The notes beneath the pieces are model-generated. The model saw only the letters and a program-made list of their open reading frames with translations. It had not been told where the DNA came from and did no database searches. From Tannerella sp. (GTDB lineage: Bacteria > Bacteroidota > Bacteroidia > Bacteroidales > Tannerellaceae): a stretch of DNA of 40,502 bases. Made by a program: the position numbers and the translations under genes. Positions 24,602 through 32,029 of this stretch are shown here, in pieces. The DNA lies in assembly GCF_030528505.1 (NCBI RefSeq), contig NZ_JAUMYS010000023.1, positions 1-40,502 of the forward strand. The letters run 5' to 3'. Position 1 is the first letter of the stretch. Each line of letters opens with the position of its first letter.

Positions 24602-25522
24602 TTATGCGCGTTCGTAACACATTTTCCGCTTCGCTTCTACGAACGCCTGCTTGCGAAACGGGTAAGTAATATAGTGAAATAAAAGGCCGAAAGGAGAAAC
24701 GACATAGAGAATAAAAAACAGATAGACGCGGAACAAATCGAGCCGAGGCTTACGCGCAGAGCTTAGATAGCCTCCTTTCTTCCGCACGAAATGCGCCCAT
24801 CGCCCCCAGATACGGTAGCCATTGCGCTCGATAAAGTAAAGGTTGGGAATAAACGTGATCGCCTCTTTTTCCATCAACCGTTCCTGCAGACGGTCAAATG
24901 CTCCGTCGCGCAAGGTCGTTAGAAGCACCTCGCCGAAGCGCGTCGCTCCGTCGATCTCTGCCTGCGATACCCCGGCAGCCGGCAACCATCGCGTGGCTTC
25001 TTTTCGGCCGCGAATCAGCCAGCGAACCGTGCTCAGTACGCCAATCAAGTTAGATGACCGGTCCTGCAAGACGATCCAACCGACGTAATCACCCCCTGCC
25101 TCGCGGATATATTCACGCACTTTCTGTTGCGTCATCATCCACATGTTCCGACAACCGTTGACAAACACGACACGACGCCCTTTCAGGAACGCTTTGACGT
25201 GATCCGACTGAAAGAAAGCATGCAAGGGTACGGAAAGCGAAAGATACCAGCTTTGCCCGGCGATGATCACCAGATCGGCATCATATACATCATCCAAATC
25301 AATCGGTTTCAACGGACAGGCAATGCCCAGACGCGATTCGGGAAAGACCTGAAAAAAATCATTGGCCGACCAAGGGAAAGGATATGGACTTTCGGGTACG
25401 ATCTCCTGATAAACGATGCTGCAACCGGCTTTCGCCAGCGGCTCGCACATTTTTTGGGCGATAGCCAGCGCCTGTCCGGTCTGCGTATAATAAAAAACAG
25501 CGATCTTAAACGCCTGCTTCAT
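24602..25522 (-). CDS. Flavodoxin-fold protein, DarA-like (dialkylresorcinol condensing enzyme family)
   Basis: The 306-residue protein starts with a flavodoxin-type phosphate loop (AVFYYTQTGQALAIAQ, residues 8-23) and contains SPYPFPWSANDFFQVFPES, LVIIAGQSWYLSLSVPLHAFF and VNGCRNMWMMTQQKV, which I recall from proteins annotated as dialkylresorcinol condensing enzyme DarA in Bacteroidetes. That name is from annotation; its chemistry is uncertain. The C-terminus (about 255-285) holds a hydrophobic segment (VYLFFILYVVSPFGLLFHYI), suggesting membrane association. It lies between the radical SAM and ketosynthase genes, 12 and 4 bp away. Confidence 0.72.
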   Translation of the reverse strand: MKQAFKIAVFYYTQTGQALAIAQKMCEPLAKAGCSIVYQEIVPESPYPFPWSANDFFQVFPESRLGIACPLKPIDLDDVYDADLVIIAGQSWYLSLSVPLHAFFQSDHVKAFLKGRRVVFVNGCRNMWMMTQQKVREYIREAGGDYVGWIVLQDRSSNLIGVLSTVRWLIRGRKEATRWLPAAGVSQAEIDGATRFGEVLLTTLRDGAFDRLQERLMEKEAITFIPNLYFIERNGYRIWGRWAHFVRKKGGYLSSARKPRLDLFRVYLFFILYVVSPFGLLFHYITYPFRKQAFVEAKRKMCYERA

Positions 25523-25534
25523 CTGTACGGCCGT

Positions 25535-26815
25535 TCAACTCACCTTGATATTTCTCACCACGTCTTTGCCGAACGATTTGTTGGCCAGCTCACGGTTTCT
25601 CGGACGGAACGTACCGTCTTCCATCTCGCGCATCACGACTTGCGTAAACAGACGGAACATTTTTTGCTCCTGACTTTCGTCCTGATAGAACGTGTCCCAC
25701 GCATATTCATACAATTCCTGCAATCGCTCTGCCGACATCTGCTTCGGATGAAAAACGACCTGCCCTGCGTTGTAATGATCCCAGTCGAAATCAAAGATGC
25801 GTCCCTGACGCAGGTAATCGTCATATCCTTTCGTATGCGGGAAAGGCGTCATCACGGTAAATTCGGCCAGATCGAGGTCAATTTCGAGCAGGAAATCGAT
25901 GAGCCGTTTGATATCGTCCTCCGACTGGTTATCGATACCGAGCAGGATTGTCCCTTCCACTCCGATGCCATGATCGTGGTAACGTTTCACCCGCTCTTTG
26001 ATATAGTCGGACGTGTCATAGACCGCCTGATACACGTACCACGCGCCGGCCTGCGCCGCCAGATCAAGTACTTTCGGATCGTCTTCGATCGTATGACTGA
26101 TCCATTTTTTCTTGAACGGAATCATTTCGCGGAAGAGCTCCATCTCCCACTCTTTATTTTGAGCCAGCGAATTGTCGACGATAAAGAGGCGGTTGTTCTC
26201 GATCGAAGCAAGGTCTTCGATCACCTTGTCGATCGGTCGCGGGCGGAAAATACGTCCACCGAGGTACGACACGGCACACGGATAACAGCTGAAACGGCAT
26301 CCGCGCGAAGCATGAAAGAGATCGACCATCTGCACGCCCTTGTGATTATACAATTCGCGTTTATAGAGGTCGCGCCGCGCGGGCCCGACATCGCCGATAG
26401 GCGGTTGCTGCGTCATATAGTTGTAGACTTTCTTCAGTCGGCCGTTGCGCCAGTCGTTCAACACTTCTTCCATCCGTCCTTCCGACTCGCCGAGGAAGAC
26501 TGCATCGGCATGCTCGATCGTTTCTTCGGCATGCAACATGGTCGAGATGCCTCCGAAGATCACCTGTTTGCCCCGCCGCCGATATTCGTCGGCAATAGCC
26601 CAGCCCCGCTTCACCTGCGTACTGAGCATCATCGAGATGGCCACCAGATCGCACTCTTCATCAAAGTCGAGCGCTTCGACGTTCTCGTCCGTAAATGATA
26701 TATCGACATATTCGGGAAGAGTGGCGGCAAAGACGACCGGCCCGTGAGGAGGGAGGTTAAACGTTGTCTGTCCTTTGAGTTTCTTCCACTTAGGGTATAT
26801 CAATTTTAACTTCAT
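25535..26815 (-). CDS. B12-binding-domain radical SAM protein
   Basis: The 426-residue protein has an N-terminal cobalamin-binding-type domain (about 1-150; VVFAATLPEYVDISF, DLVAISMMLSTQ, VIFGGISTMLHAEE) without the classic DxHxxG motif, then the 4Fe-4S motif CRFSCYPC (C173, C177, C180) in FHASRGCRFSCYPCAVSYLG. Family knowledge: class B enzymes of this layout methylate or rearrange unreactive carbons; some members use no B12. It is the first gene of the operon, 12 bp before the DarA-like gene, with a -7 element at 26903-26910. A structured leader lies between. Late cobalamin genes are encoded 10-15 kb away. Confidence 0.88.
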   Translation of the reverse strand: MKLKLIYPKWKKLKGQTTFNLPPHGPVVFAATLPEYVDISFTDENVEALDFDEECDLVAISMMLSTQVKRGWAIADEYRRRGKQVIFGGISTMLHAEETIEHADAVFLGESEGRMEEVLNDWRNGRLKKVYNYMTQQPPIGDVGPARRDLYKRELYNHKGVQMVDLFHASRGCRFSCYPCAVSYLGGRIFRPRPIDKVIEDLASIENNRLFIVDNSLAQNKEWEMELFREMIPFKKKWISHTIEDDPKVLDLAAQAGAWYVYQAVYDTSDYIKERVKRYHDHGIGVEGTILLGIDNQSEDDIKRLIDFLLEIDLDLAEFTVMTPFPHTKGYDDYLRQGRIFDFDWDHYNAGQVVFHPKQMSAERLQELYEYAWDTFYQDESQEQKMFRLFTQVVMREMEDGTFRPRNRELANKSFGKDVVRNIKVS

Positions 26816-26836
26816 ACAATCAGTTTGTTAATGCTT

Positions 26837-26875
26837 GGAGGTCACGCAGTCTACTGCTCTGTCAAATAAACCTCC
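26837..26875 (-). promoter_or_regulatory. Nested hairpin in the leader of the biosynthetic operon
   Basis: On the transcript GGAGGT (26870-26875) can pair with ACCTCC (26837-26842), enclosing a second stem, GCAGT-AG-ACTGC (26846-26857). The GGAGGT would be a perfect ribosome-binding sequence but is 54 bases from the ATG. Positions are seen; any regulatory function is inference. Confidence 0.4.
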
Positions 26876-26902
26876 TGAATGCTTTGTTTTTATATGCGTT
26901 CG

Positions 26903-26910
26903 CAAAGGTA
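26903..26910 (-). promoter_or_regulatory. -7 promoter element of the seven-gene operon
   Basis: TACCTTTG on the minus strand is a perfect TAnnTTTG match about 88 bp upstream of the radical SAM gene. A TTTTTTG run 19 bp further upstream could serve as -33 element. Confidence 0.55.
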
Positions 26911-26966
26911 AGGCAAAAAAATAATTCCTCAAAAAACCGGTTATTGCGATCCTGAAAAAGTTTTTT

Positions 26967-26974
26967 TAACTTTG
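26967..26974 (+). promoter_or_regulatory. -7 promoter element of the nucleoside transporter gene
   Basis: TAACTTTG is a perfect TAnnTTTG match; TTATTG lies 20 bp upstream as a possible -33 element. The two promoters stand back to back within 26816-27020. Confidence 0.6.
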
Positions 26975-27020
26975 CCCGACTGAAAAACAAATAAAGTCAA
27001 ATATAAAAACATCATTCGAT

Positions 27021-28319
27021 ATGAATTTAAAGACTCGGCTCATTGTCATGAACTTCTTGGAGTTCGCCGTATGGGGAGCGTACCTCACATCGATGGGTCG
27101 TTACCTGAGTCAGGTCGGTATGGGTAGCCACATCGGCTGGTTTTATTCGGTACAGGGATTTGTCTCGCTGTGTATGCCGGCTCTCATGGGGATTGTGGCC
27201 GACCGATGGATGGAAGCGCAACGCGTATACGGGCTTTGTCATTTTCTGGCTGGGTCGTTTATGCTCGCCGTTTCGATGTATGGTCTTTCCGCCGGGGCCG
27301 ACGTCTCCTTCCCGGTGCTTTTTACGCTTTACACACTCAGCATCGCCTTTTATATGCCGACGGTGGCCTTGGCCAACTCGGTCGCTTACTCGGCGCTGGC
27401 CAAAGCCAAACTGGATGCGGTGAAGGTCTTTCCGTCGATTCGCGTATTCGGCACGATCGGATTCATCTGCACCATGATTTTCATCGATCTGGTCGGATAT
27501 CAGGCAGGACCGAAGCAGTTCGCCGTTTCCGGTGTACTGGGACTTCTGCTCGCGGCCTATTCGTTCACGCTTCCGCGGTGCGCAGTCAGCCATAAAAAGA
27601 GCAGCGGTTCGCTCGTCGACGCGCTCGGCCTGCGCGCGTTCAACCTTTTCAAGGAAAAGAAAATGGCCGTCTTCTTTATTTTCTCCATGTTGCTCGGTGT
27701 ATCGTTGCAGATCACGAACGGCTACGCCAACCCTTTCATTGCGACCTTCGCCGAAATCCCTCTCTATAAAGAGACCTTCGGAGTACAACACGCCAATATC
27801 CTGATCTCGATCTCGCAAATGTCCGAAACATGTTTTATTCTGCTGATTCCGTTTTGCCTGAACCGTTTCGGCATCAAACGGGTGATGTTGATGGCCATGG
27901 TCGCGTGGGTGCTTCGCTTCGGACTGTTCGGAGCCGGCAACCCCGGCGACGGCGTGTGGATGTTTGTTCTTTCGATGATCGTCTACGGCATCGCGTTCGA
28001 CTTCTTCAACATTTCCGGCTCGCTGTTTGTCGACCGGGAGACGAATCCGGAGATTCGCAGCAGCGCGCAAGGCGTTTTTATGATGATGACAAACGGTTTG
28101 GGCGCATCGATCGGGATGTTGGCCGCGCAAACGGTCGTTAATCGCACGGTTTATTCGCAAATCGCCGACCCGGCCGCGCAATTGGCCGGCTGGCAGACGG
28201 CATGGTACATCTTCGCAGGCTATGCCCTCGCAGTCACGATTCTTTTCGCCATCTTCTTCCGGTACAAACACGAACCGGTAAAGAACTCAGGACATGGCAA
28301 GTTTAATCAGACTGGCTGA
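27021..28319 (+). CDS. Nucleoside:H+ symporter, NupG family (MFS)
   Basis: A 432-residue MFS protein with about 12 membrane helices. The start MNLKTRLIVMNFLEFAVWGAYL is the NupG-family pattern; SQVGMGSHIGWFYSVQGFVS, MGIVADRWMEAQRVYG and FPSIRVFGTIGFICTM follow, and FFNISGSLFVDRE lies in the second half. Family knowledge: these proteins import nucleosides with protons at the inner membrane. It diverges from the biosynthetic operon, from which it is separated by two promoters. The 3' end runs into a repeat-containing gap shared with a convergent gene. Confidence 0.9.
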   Translation: MNLKTRLIVMNFLEFAVWGAYLTSMGRYLSQVGMGSHIGWFYSVQGFVSLCMPALMGIVADRWMEAQRVYGLCHFLAGSFMLAVSMYGLSAGADVSFPVLFTLYTLSIAFYMPTVALANSVAYSALAKAKLDAVKVFPSIRVFGTIGFICTMIFIDLVGYQAGPKQFAVSGVLGLLLAAYSFTLPRCAVSHKKSSGSLVDALGLRAFNLFKEKKMAVFFIFSMLLGVSLQITNGYANPFIATFAEIPLYKETFGVQHANILISISQMSETCFILLIPFCLNRFGIKRVMLMAMVAWVLRFGLFGAGNPGDGVWMFVLSMIVYGIAFDFFNISGSLFVDRETNPEIRSSAQGVFMMMTNGLGASIGMLAAQTVVNRTVYSQIADPAAQLAGWQTAWYIFAGYALAVTILFAIFFRYKHEPVKNSGHGKFNQTG

Positions 28320-28499
28320 ACGCTGATGACTGAATGCTGAACGCTTATTAAAATTACGAATTACGATATCCGAACGCAAATAAACACAAATAGCACAAAT
28401 CAACGCAAATTAAAACTTGTGAAACTTGTCATAGACTTGTGCAACTTGTGGTATCTGAACGCTGATTACTGACGGCTGAACGCTAACTGACAATTACCA
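28320..28499. repeat. Repeat-filled gap between convergent genes
   Basis: The 180 bp consist of GCTGATGACTGAATGCTGAACGC-type words, ATTACGAATTACGA, CGCAAATAAACACAAATAG-type words and the ACTTGTGAAACTTGTC block. The block at 28412-28453 matches the reverse complement of 35631-35674 with about two mismatches. No terminator hairpin of usual form was seen. Confidence 0.7.
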
Positions 28500-30221
28500 T
28501 TAAAAACAATGCTCTTTTATCAGCTTGTCGATGACGGGATCGCCCAATTCCTTCGCTTTCTGGAAAGCCCGGCAACCTTCTTCCTTCTTATGCTGACGAA
28601 TAAGGCAAAGTCCTAACAAACGATGCCCCGCCGCGAAGTCGGGTTGCAGGCTGATGGACTTTTCAAGGCTCGCCTGCGCCTTTTCCAGCTCCTGCTTGCG
28701 CAGATAAATCGACGCCTCTTCGGCATAATACAGCGCGTTCTCCGGTTCCTTGGCCAACGCCGACTGAATATCGGCCAACGCTCCGTCCATATCGCCCGCA
28801 CGGAATTTAGCCTGCTCGCGATAATAATAAAACAATTCTTCTTCATCGGCTCCTCCCAGTTCGTAATATCGATCGTAATCTTTCACGGCGGCAGCATACT
28901 GACCCATCTGCATTTTCAGACCGGCAGTTTCGAGAAGGTAAGCTCCCGCGTAGGTTGGGTTCGTCGTCATGGCGCGTGCACAGGCGCTGTCCATCAATGC
29001 GATCACCTTGCCGAGGTTTGCCCCTTCGATCTGCTCTTCTGCTTTCGCCGCCATATAGAATGACGAGGCCGATGCCATCGAACTTTGATTCACCAACGCG
29101 TACGATGCCGCCGCCTTACGGTAATCTTCCTGAAAGAAAGCGATATCGCCTTCCAACTGATGGAATAGCGGCATATCCGTTGCGGCAAGCGCTTTGCCGA
29201 TCAGTTCGGCTGCTCGCTCCATGCTCCATTCGGCCGACTTGAGCGTCGTATCGTTAGCCGCCACGCCGTAAATCAGTTTCGCCTGATTGTAATATCCTTC
29301 GCCCCGATTGTCTCCGAAATGCTTCAGCGACGTTTCCATGTCGACGCGGGCGCGTTCGAGCAACTGCGCTTCGGTTCCCACGTCCGTCAGCAGCTTTCGC
29401 TGATAGACATAATGCGATGCGCGGCTCAGATAACCGTCCGGCTCGTTCGGAAATTTGGCAATAAACTCGTTCAGTGTCTCCAAATACGTCGGCGCGTCCT
29501 GTTGCGACGAGTAGAGCATCAAAGCCACCTGCGCGTCTTCCACTTTGTCGCTCCACGCTTTCCGTATGCCGATCGACGAATACGCTTTGTTCAGGATGTC
29601 CATCTGTCCGATCCGGATATCTTGAATATACGGCACCGAGATACCGTATGTTTTCCCTTTCCCCGACGCATCGGCCTGCGCCATGGCGAAAACCTCGCCG
29701 TTTTCGGTCAGCAAAGGCGCGCTCACTTGCTCCCGGCTCAGCGGCATCTCGACTTTGTAATATCCGTAACGGTCTTTTACTTTCGACACTTCCGAAACGG
29801 CTGCGTTCGGAAGCGAAGCCCCTTTCGACAGTCCGGCCGGAAGCAAGTAAGCTGCCGCTCCGACGGCAGGCAACTCATTCGTAACCGTCAGCCAAGCCGT
29901 TTTTTTGGGCACGGATACCATAAAACGAACAACGTCATACATTTCGTCGGCGCCGAGAATATGCGTCACGCGCAAGCGCTTCCCTTCCGCATCGGTCACC
30001 GTCGCTTTTTCCGCGCCGATAAACAGCGAATAGTCCGACACCGCCTCTCCCGTTTCGGTGATAAAGAATCCCGTACCTTTCGTTACGTTTCCGCTCTTGT
30101 CTACCGCCTCTATCGTGAAAACGGCCTTCTTAGCTTTCTCCGCCCATTTGGGCAATTGCTTCTGAGCCGTCAGAGATACGCTCTGCGAAGCGACCCAAAT
30201 CCATAGTAATAATCGTTTCAT
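28500..30221 (-). CDS. Trypsin-fold (inactive) domain plus TPR protein, exported
   Basis: The 573-residue protein has a signal peptide (MKRLLLWIWVASQSVSLTAQ), a trypsin-like domain (about 25-230) and at least six TPR-like repeats to the C-terminus (for example LEKAQASLEKSISLQPDFA). The protease domain keeps GTGFFITETGE but has SDYSLF where the catalytic His of TNxHV is expected, and EQVSAPLLTENG in place of GxSGxPLL, so the nucleophile is missing; it is probably a pseudoprotease or scaffold. I start at 30221 because the ATG at 30245 lies at the -7 element. Location is probably periplasmic. Confidence 0.8.
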   Translation of the reverse strand: MKRLLLWIWVASQSVSLTAQKQLPKWAEKAKKAVFTIEAVDKSGNVTKGTGFFITETGEAVSDYSLFIGAEKATVTDAEGKRLRVTHILGADEMYDVVRFMVSVPKKTAWLTVTNELPAVGAAAYLLPAGLSKGASLPNAAVSEVSKVKDRYGYYKVEMPLSREQVSAPLLTENGEVFAMAQADASGKGKTYGISVPYIQDIRIGQMDILNKAYSSIGIRKAWSDKVEDAQVALMLYSSQQDAPTYLETLNEFIAKFPNEPDGYLSRASHYVYQRKLLTDVGTEAQLLERARVDMETSLKHFGDNRGEGYYNQAKLIYGVAANDTTLKSAEWSMERAAELIGKALAATDMPLFHQLEGDIAFFQEDYRKAAASYALVNQSSMASASSFYMAAKAEEQIEGANLGKVIALMDSACARAMTTNPTYAGAYLLETAGLKMQMGQYAAAVKDYDRYYELGGADEEELFYYYREQAKFRAGDMDGALADIQSALAKEPENALYYAEEASIYLRKQELEKAQASLEKSISLQPDFAAGHRLLGLCLIRQHKKEEGCRAFQKAKELGDPVIDKLIKEHCF

Positions 30222-30246
30222 ACGTTGTTCATTTCTAAAATCCATG

Positions 30247-30254
30247 CAAAAATA
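30247..30254 (-). promoter_or_regulatory. -7 promoter element of the trypsin-fold/TPR gene
   Basis: TATTTTTG on the minus strand is a perfect TAnnTTTG match 26 bp upstream of the chosen start. Confidence 0.55.
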
Positions 30255-30405
30255 GCAGTTTCATCCGGATTTAAAAATAACACCCGTCTCTTTTCCCTCT
30301 TTGTCCGAGGCGGAAGCGAATAATGCTCCGCGACGAATGATTTGAACAGCCAACGCCCCCCTTCGATCGATGACACCTTATATTTATCACATCTTTATCA
30401 TCCAT

Positions 30406-30645
30406 TTTTACACCTTCACAATCAATTACGATGCGTAAACAATGAAATATTGTCAGTTGTGATATAAATATTGCCAGTTCACACATCAAATATGACGCAT
30501 GAACAATCGATTATGGCGCGTGAAACAATGAAATATTGTCAGTTGCGATATAAATATGGTCAGTTCACACGTCAAATATGACGCATGAACAATCGAATAT
30601 GACGCGTAAAGCATGAAATATGGTCAGTTCACAATCAATTATGAC
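30406..30645. repeat. 21/22-bp tandem repeat array upstream of argR
   Basis: At least eleven contiguous units of 21 or 22 bp, most starting TAT, can be read. The types are TATNGTCAGTT..., TATGACGCATGAACAATCG and TATGGCGCGTGAAACAATG. A four-unit superperiod of 85-86 bp is visible: GAAATATTGTCAGTT starts at 30445 and 30531, and a diverged copy at 30616. A weaker 21-bp rhythm appears to continue to about 30807, where one frame (30613-30810) gives heptads such as IKYDPLT and INYDASP. No spacer-repeat pattern of CRISPR is present. Together with promoters this fills the 30222-30910 gap. Confidence 0.8.
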
Positions 30646-30852
30646 GCCTCTCCTGTCGATTATTTTGCTTTTCCTTTCAATTTTTATATCTCGTCTGTTC
30701 ATTCCGGCGGACAAACGATAAAATATGATCCGCTCACTGTTAATTTAGCTCCATTCATTCCTTATCAGGACACCAACATGATTCAAAATGACACATCGGG
30801 AATCGAATAAGTTGTCTTGAATGGAATAAAAATTCAAAAAAAATATCCTCCG

Positions 30853-30866
30853 AGAATATTTATTCA
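30853..30866. promoter_or_regulatory. ARG-box-like operator 1
   Basis: AGAATATTTATTCA fits the ArgR box core TGAATwwwwATTCA at 13 of 14 positions and contains the perfect dyad GAAT-ATTT-ATTC. It lies directly upstream of the -7 element of argR. Confidence 0.55.
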
Positions 30867-30876
30867 TAATAATTCG

Positions 30877-30884
30877 TATATTTG
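30877..30884 (+). promoter_or_regulatory. -7 promoter element of the arginine operon
   Basis: TATATTTG is a perfect TAnnTTTG match 26 bp before the argR start and sits between the two ARG-box-like sites. Confidence 0.65.
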
Positions 30885-30894
30885 CGGCGTATTC

Positions 30895-30908
30895 ATAATA
30901 TTTATTCA
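30895..30908. promoter_or_regulatory. ARG-box-like operator 2
   Basis: ATAATATTTATTCA fits the ArgR core at 12 of 14 positions. Its centre is 42 bp (four helical turns) from that of site 1, and AATATTTATTCAT is repeated exactly in both. Confidence 0.45.
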
Positions 30909-30910
30909 TC

Positions 30911-31336
30911 ATGAACATCAAACAAAAACGCTTGGAAGCGATTGAGAAGATTATCCGCTCGGAGATGATACGGAATCAGGACGAATTGCAGAGAGCCCTG
31001 AGCAATAAAGGCTTCGATGTAACGCAGGCGACCCTCTCGCGCGATATTCGCGAACTGAAAATCGTGAAAAGACACGACGGCGATAACCGGTATATCTACG
31101 TTTTGCCCGGCGCGATGCCGGCCGGCAAACCGGCCGTTGAGTTTTCGGGGCATCTGGCCGTGCTTAAAACGCCGCCGGGCTACGCCATGGCCATCGCGTC
31201 GGACATCGACCGCGTCGCGCCGCACGAAATCCTTGCCACGATTGCCGGCGATGACACCATCCTCGTCATTCCGCGCGACGGGTATTCGAATATACAGGTA
31301 GCAAAAGCGTTAGAGCCGTTTTTAACCGGCCGGTAG
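30911..31336 (+). CDS. argR: Arginine repressor
   Basis: ArgR binds DNA as a hexamer with arginine as corepressor. The 141-residue protein has the N-terminal winged helix with the conserved Ser-Arg pair (VTQATLSRDIRELKIVK, S43 R44) and the C-terminal oligomerisation/arginine-binding domain VLKTPPGYAMAIASDID...EILATIAGDDTILVI with the Asp pair D114-D115. It is the first gene of the arg operon, 20 bp before the GNAT gene. ARG-box-like sites on both sides of its -7 element indicate that it represses its own operon. Confidence 0.93.
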   Translation: MNIKQKRLEAIEKIIRSEMIRNQDELQRALSNKGFDVTQATLSRDIRELKIVKRHDGDNRYIYVLPGAMPAGKPAVEFSGHLAVLKTPPGYAMAIASDIDRVAPHEILATIAGDDTILVIPRDGYSNIQVAKALEPFLTGR

Positions 31337-31356
31337 GCCCATGAAGCAGGAAAGAA

Positions 31357-32007
31357 ATGACAAAAACGACTAAAAAACAAACGGACGAAGTAGATTTTGA
31401 CGTAATGGTAGCGGACGAAAGTCACGAAAGATACGTCGACACCATCCTCGATACGATCGAAATCGCCGCTCGCAAACGCGGTTCGGGCATTGCAAGGCGT
31501 ACGCACGAGTACGTCGCTCAAAAAATGCGCGAAGGAAAGGTGATCATCGCGCTCGCGGGCGATGAATTCGCGGGATTCAGCTATATCGAGTCGTGGGGAA
31601 ACAAACAGTATGTGGCCACATCGGGATTGATCGTGGCCGACAAGTTCCGGAACCACGGACTGGCGAAACGCATCAAACACGCGGCGTTTCAGCTGGCGCG
31701 GCTACGGTGGCCGAAGGCGAAGCTCTTCAGTCTGACGTCGGGCAGCGCCGTCATGAAGATGAACACCGAATTAGGCTACGTGCCCGTCACGTTCAGCGAC
31801 CTGACGGACGATGAAGCGTTCTGGCGCGGCTGTAGCGGCTGTGTCAACCACGATGTGCTTACGCGCACGCAGCGTCAATACTGCATCTGCACCGCCATGC
31901 TCTTCGATCCCGAAGATCCGCGATGCCTCATGCTCGAAAAACTGAACAAGACATGGGCGAAACGGCGCGGCGCCTCACGTTCCAAGCCTAAAGAAACAAA
32001 ATCATAA
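31357..32007 (+). CDS. GNAT acyltransferase, candidate N-acyl-glutamate synthase, with Cys cluster
   Basis: The 216-residue protein has a GNAT core (about 15-150) with the acyl-CoA loop in LIVADKFRNHGLAKRI. A C-terminal extension follows, with C159, C162, C176 and C178 in GCSGCVNH and RQYCICTAM, a spacing that could bind a metal. Its place between argR and argG suggests the first step of arginine synthesis. Family knowledge: Bacteroides use N-succinylated intermediates, so the natural product might be N-succinylglutamate; this is inference. The stop lies 22 bp before the argG start. Confidence 0.82.
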   Translation: MTKTTKKQTDEVDFDVMVADESHERYVDTILDTIEIAARKRGSGIARRTHEYVAQKMREGKVIIALAGDEFAGFSYIESWGNKQYVATSGLIVADKFRNHGLAKRIKHAAFQLARLRWPKAKLFSLTSGSAVMKMNTELGYVPVTFSDLTDDEAFWRGCSGCVNHDVLTRTQRQYCICTAMLFDPEDPRCLMLEKLNKTWAKRRGASRSKPKETKS

Positions 32008-32029
32008 ACAACGCAATCATTCAAAACAG

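Noticed and set aside
28285-28302. Third copy of the IS-end-like repeat at the end of the nucleoside transporter gene
   Set aside because: Only about 13 of 15 bases around CAGGACATG match, and the T-run is missing. Chance similarity is likely.
30406-30645. CRISPR array
   Set aside because: Units are contiguous and similar throughout, with no unique spacers and no cas genes nearby.
30613-30810. 65-codon frame with heptad-like repeats downstream of the array
   Set aside because: It has no promoter, the 22-bp units upstream break the frame, and the composition follows from the repeat. It is described with the array instead of being called a gene.
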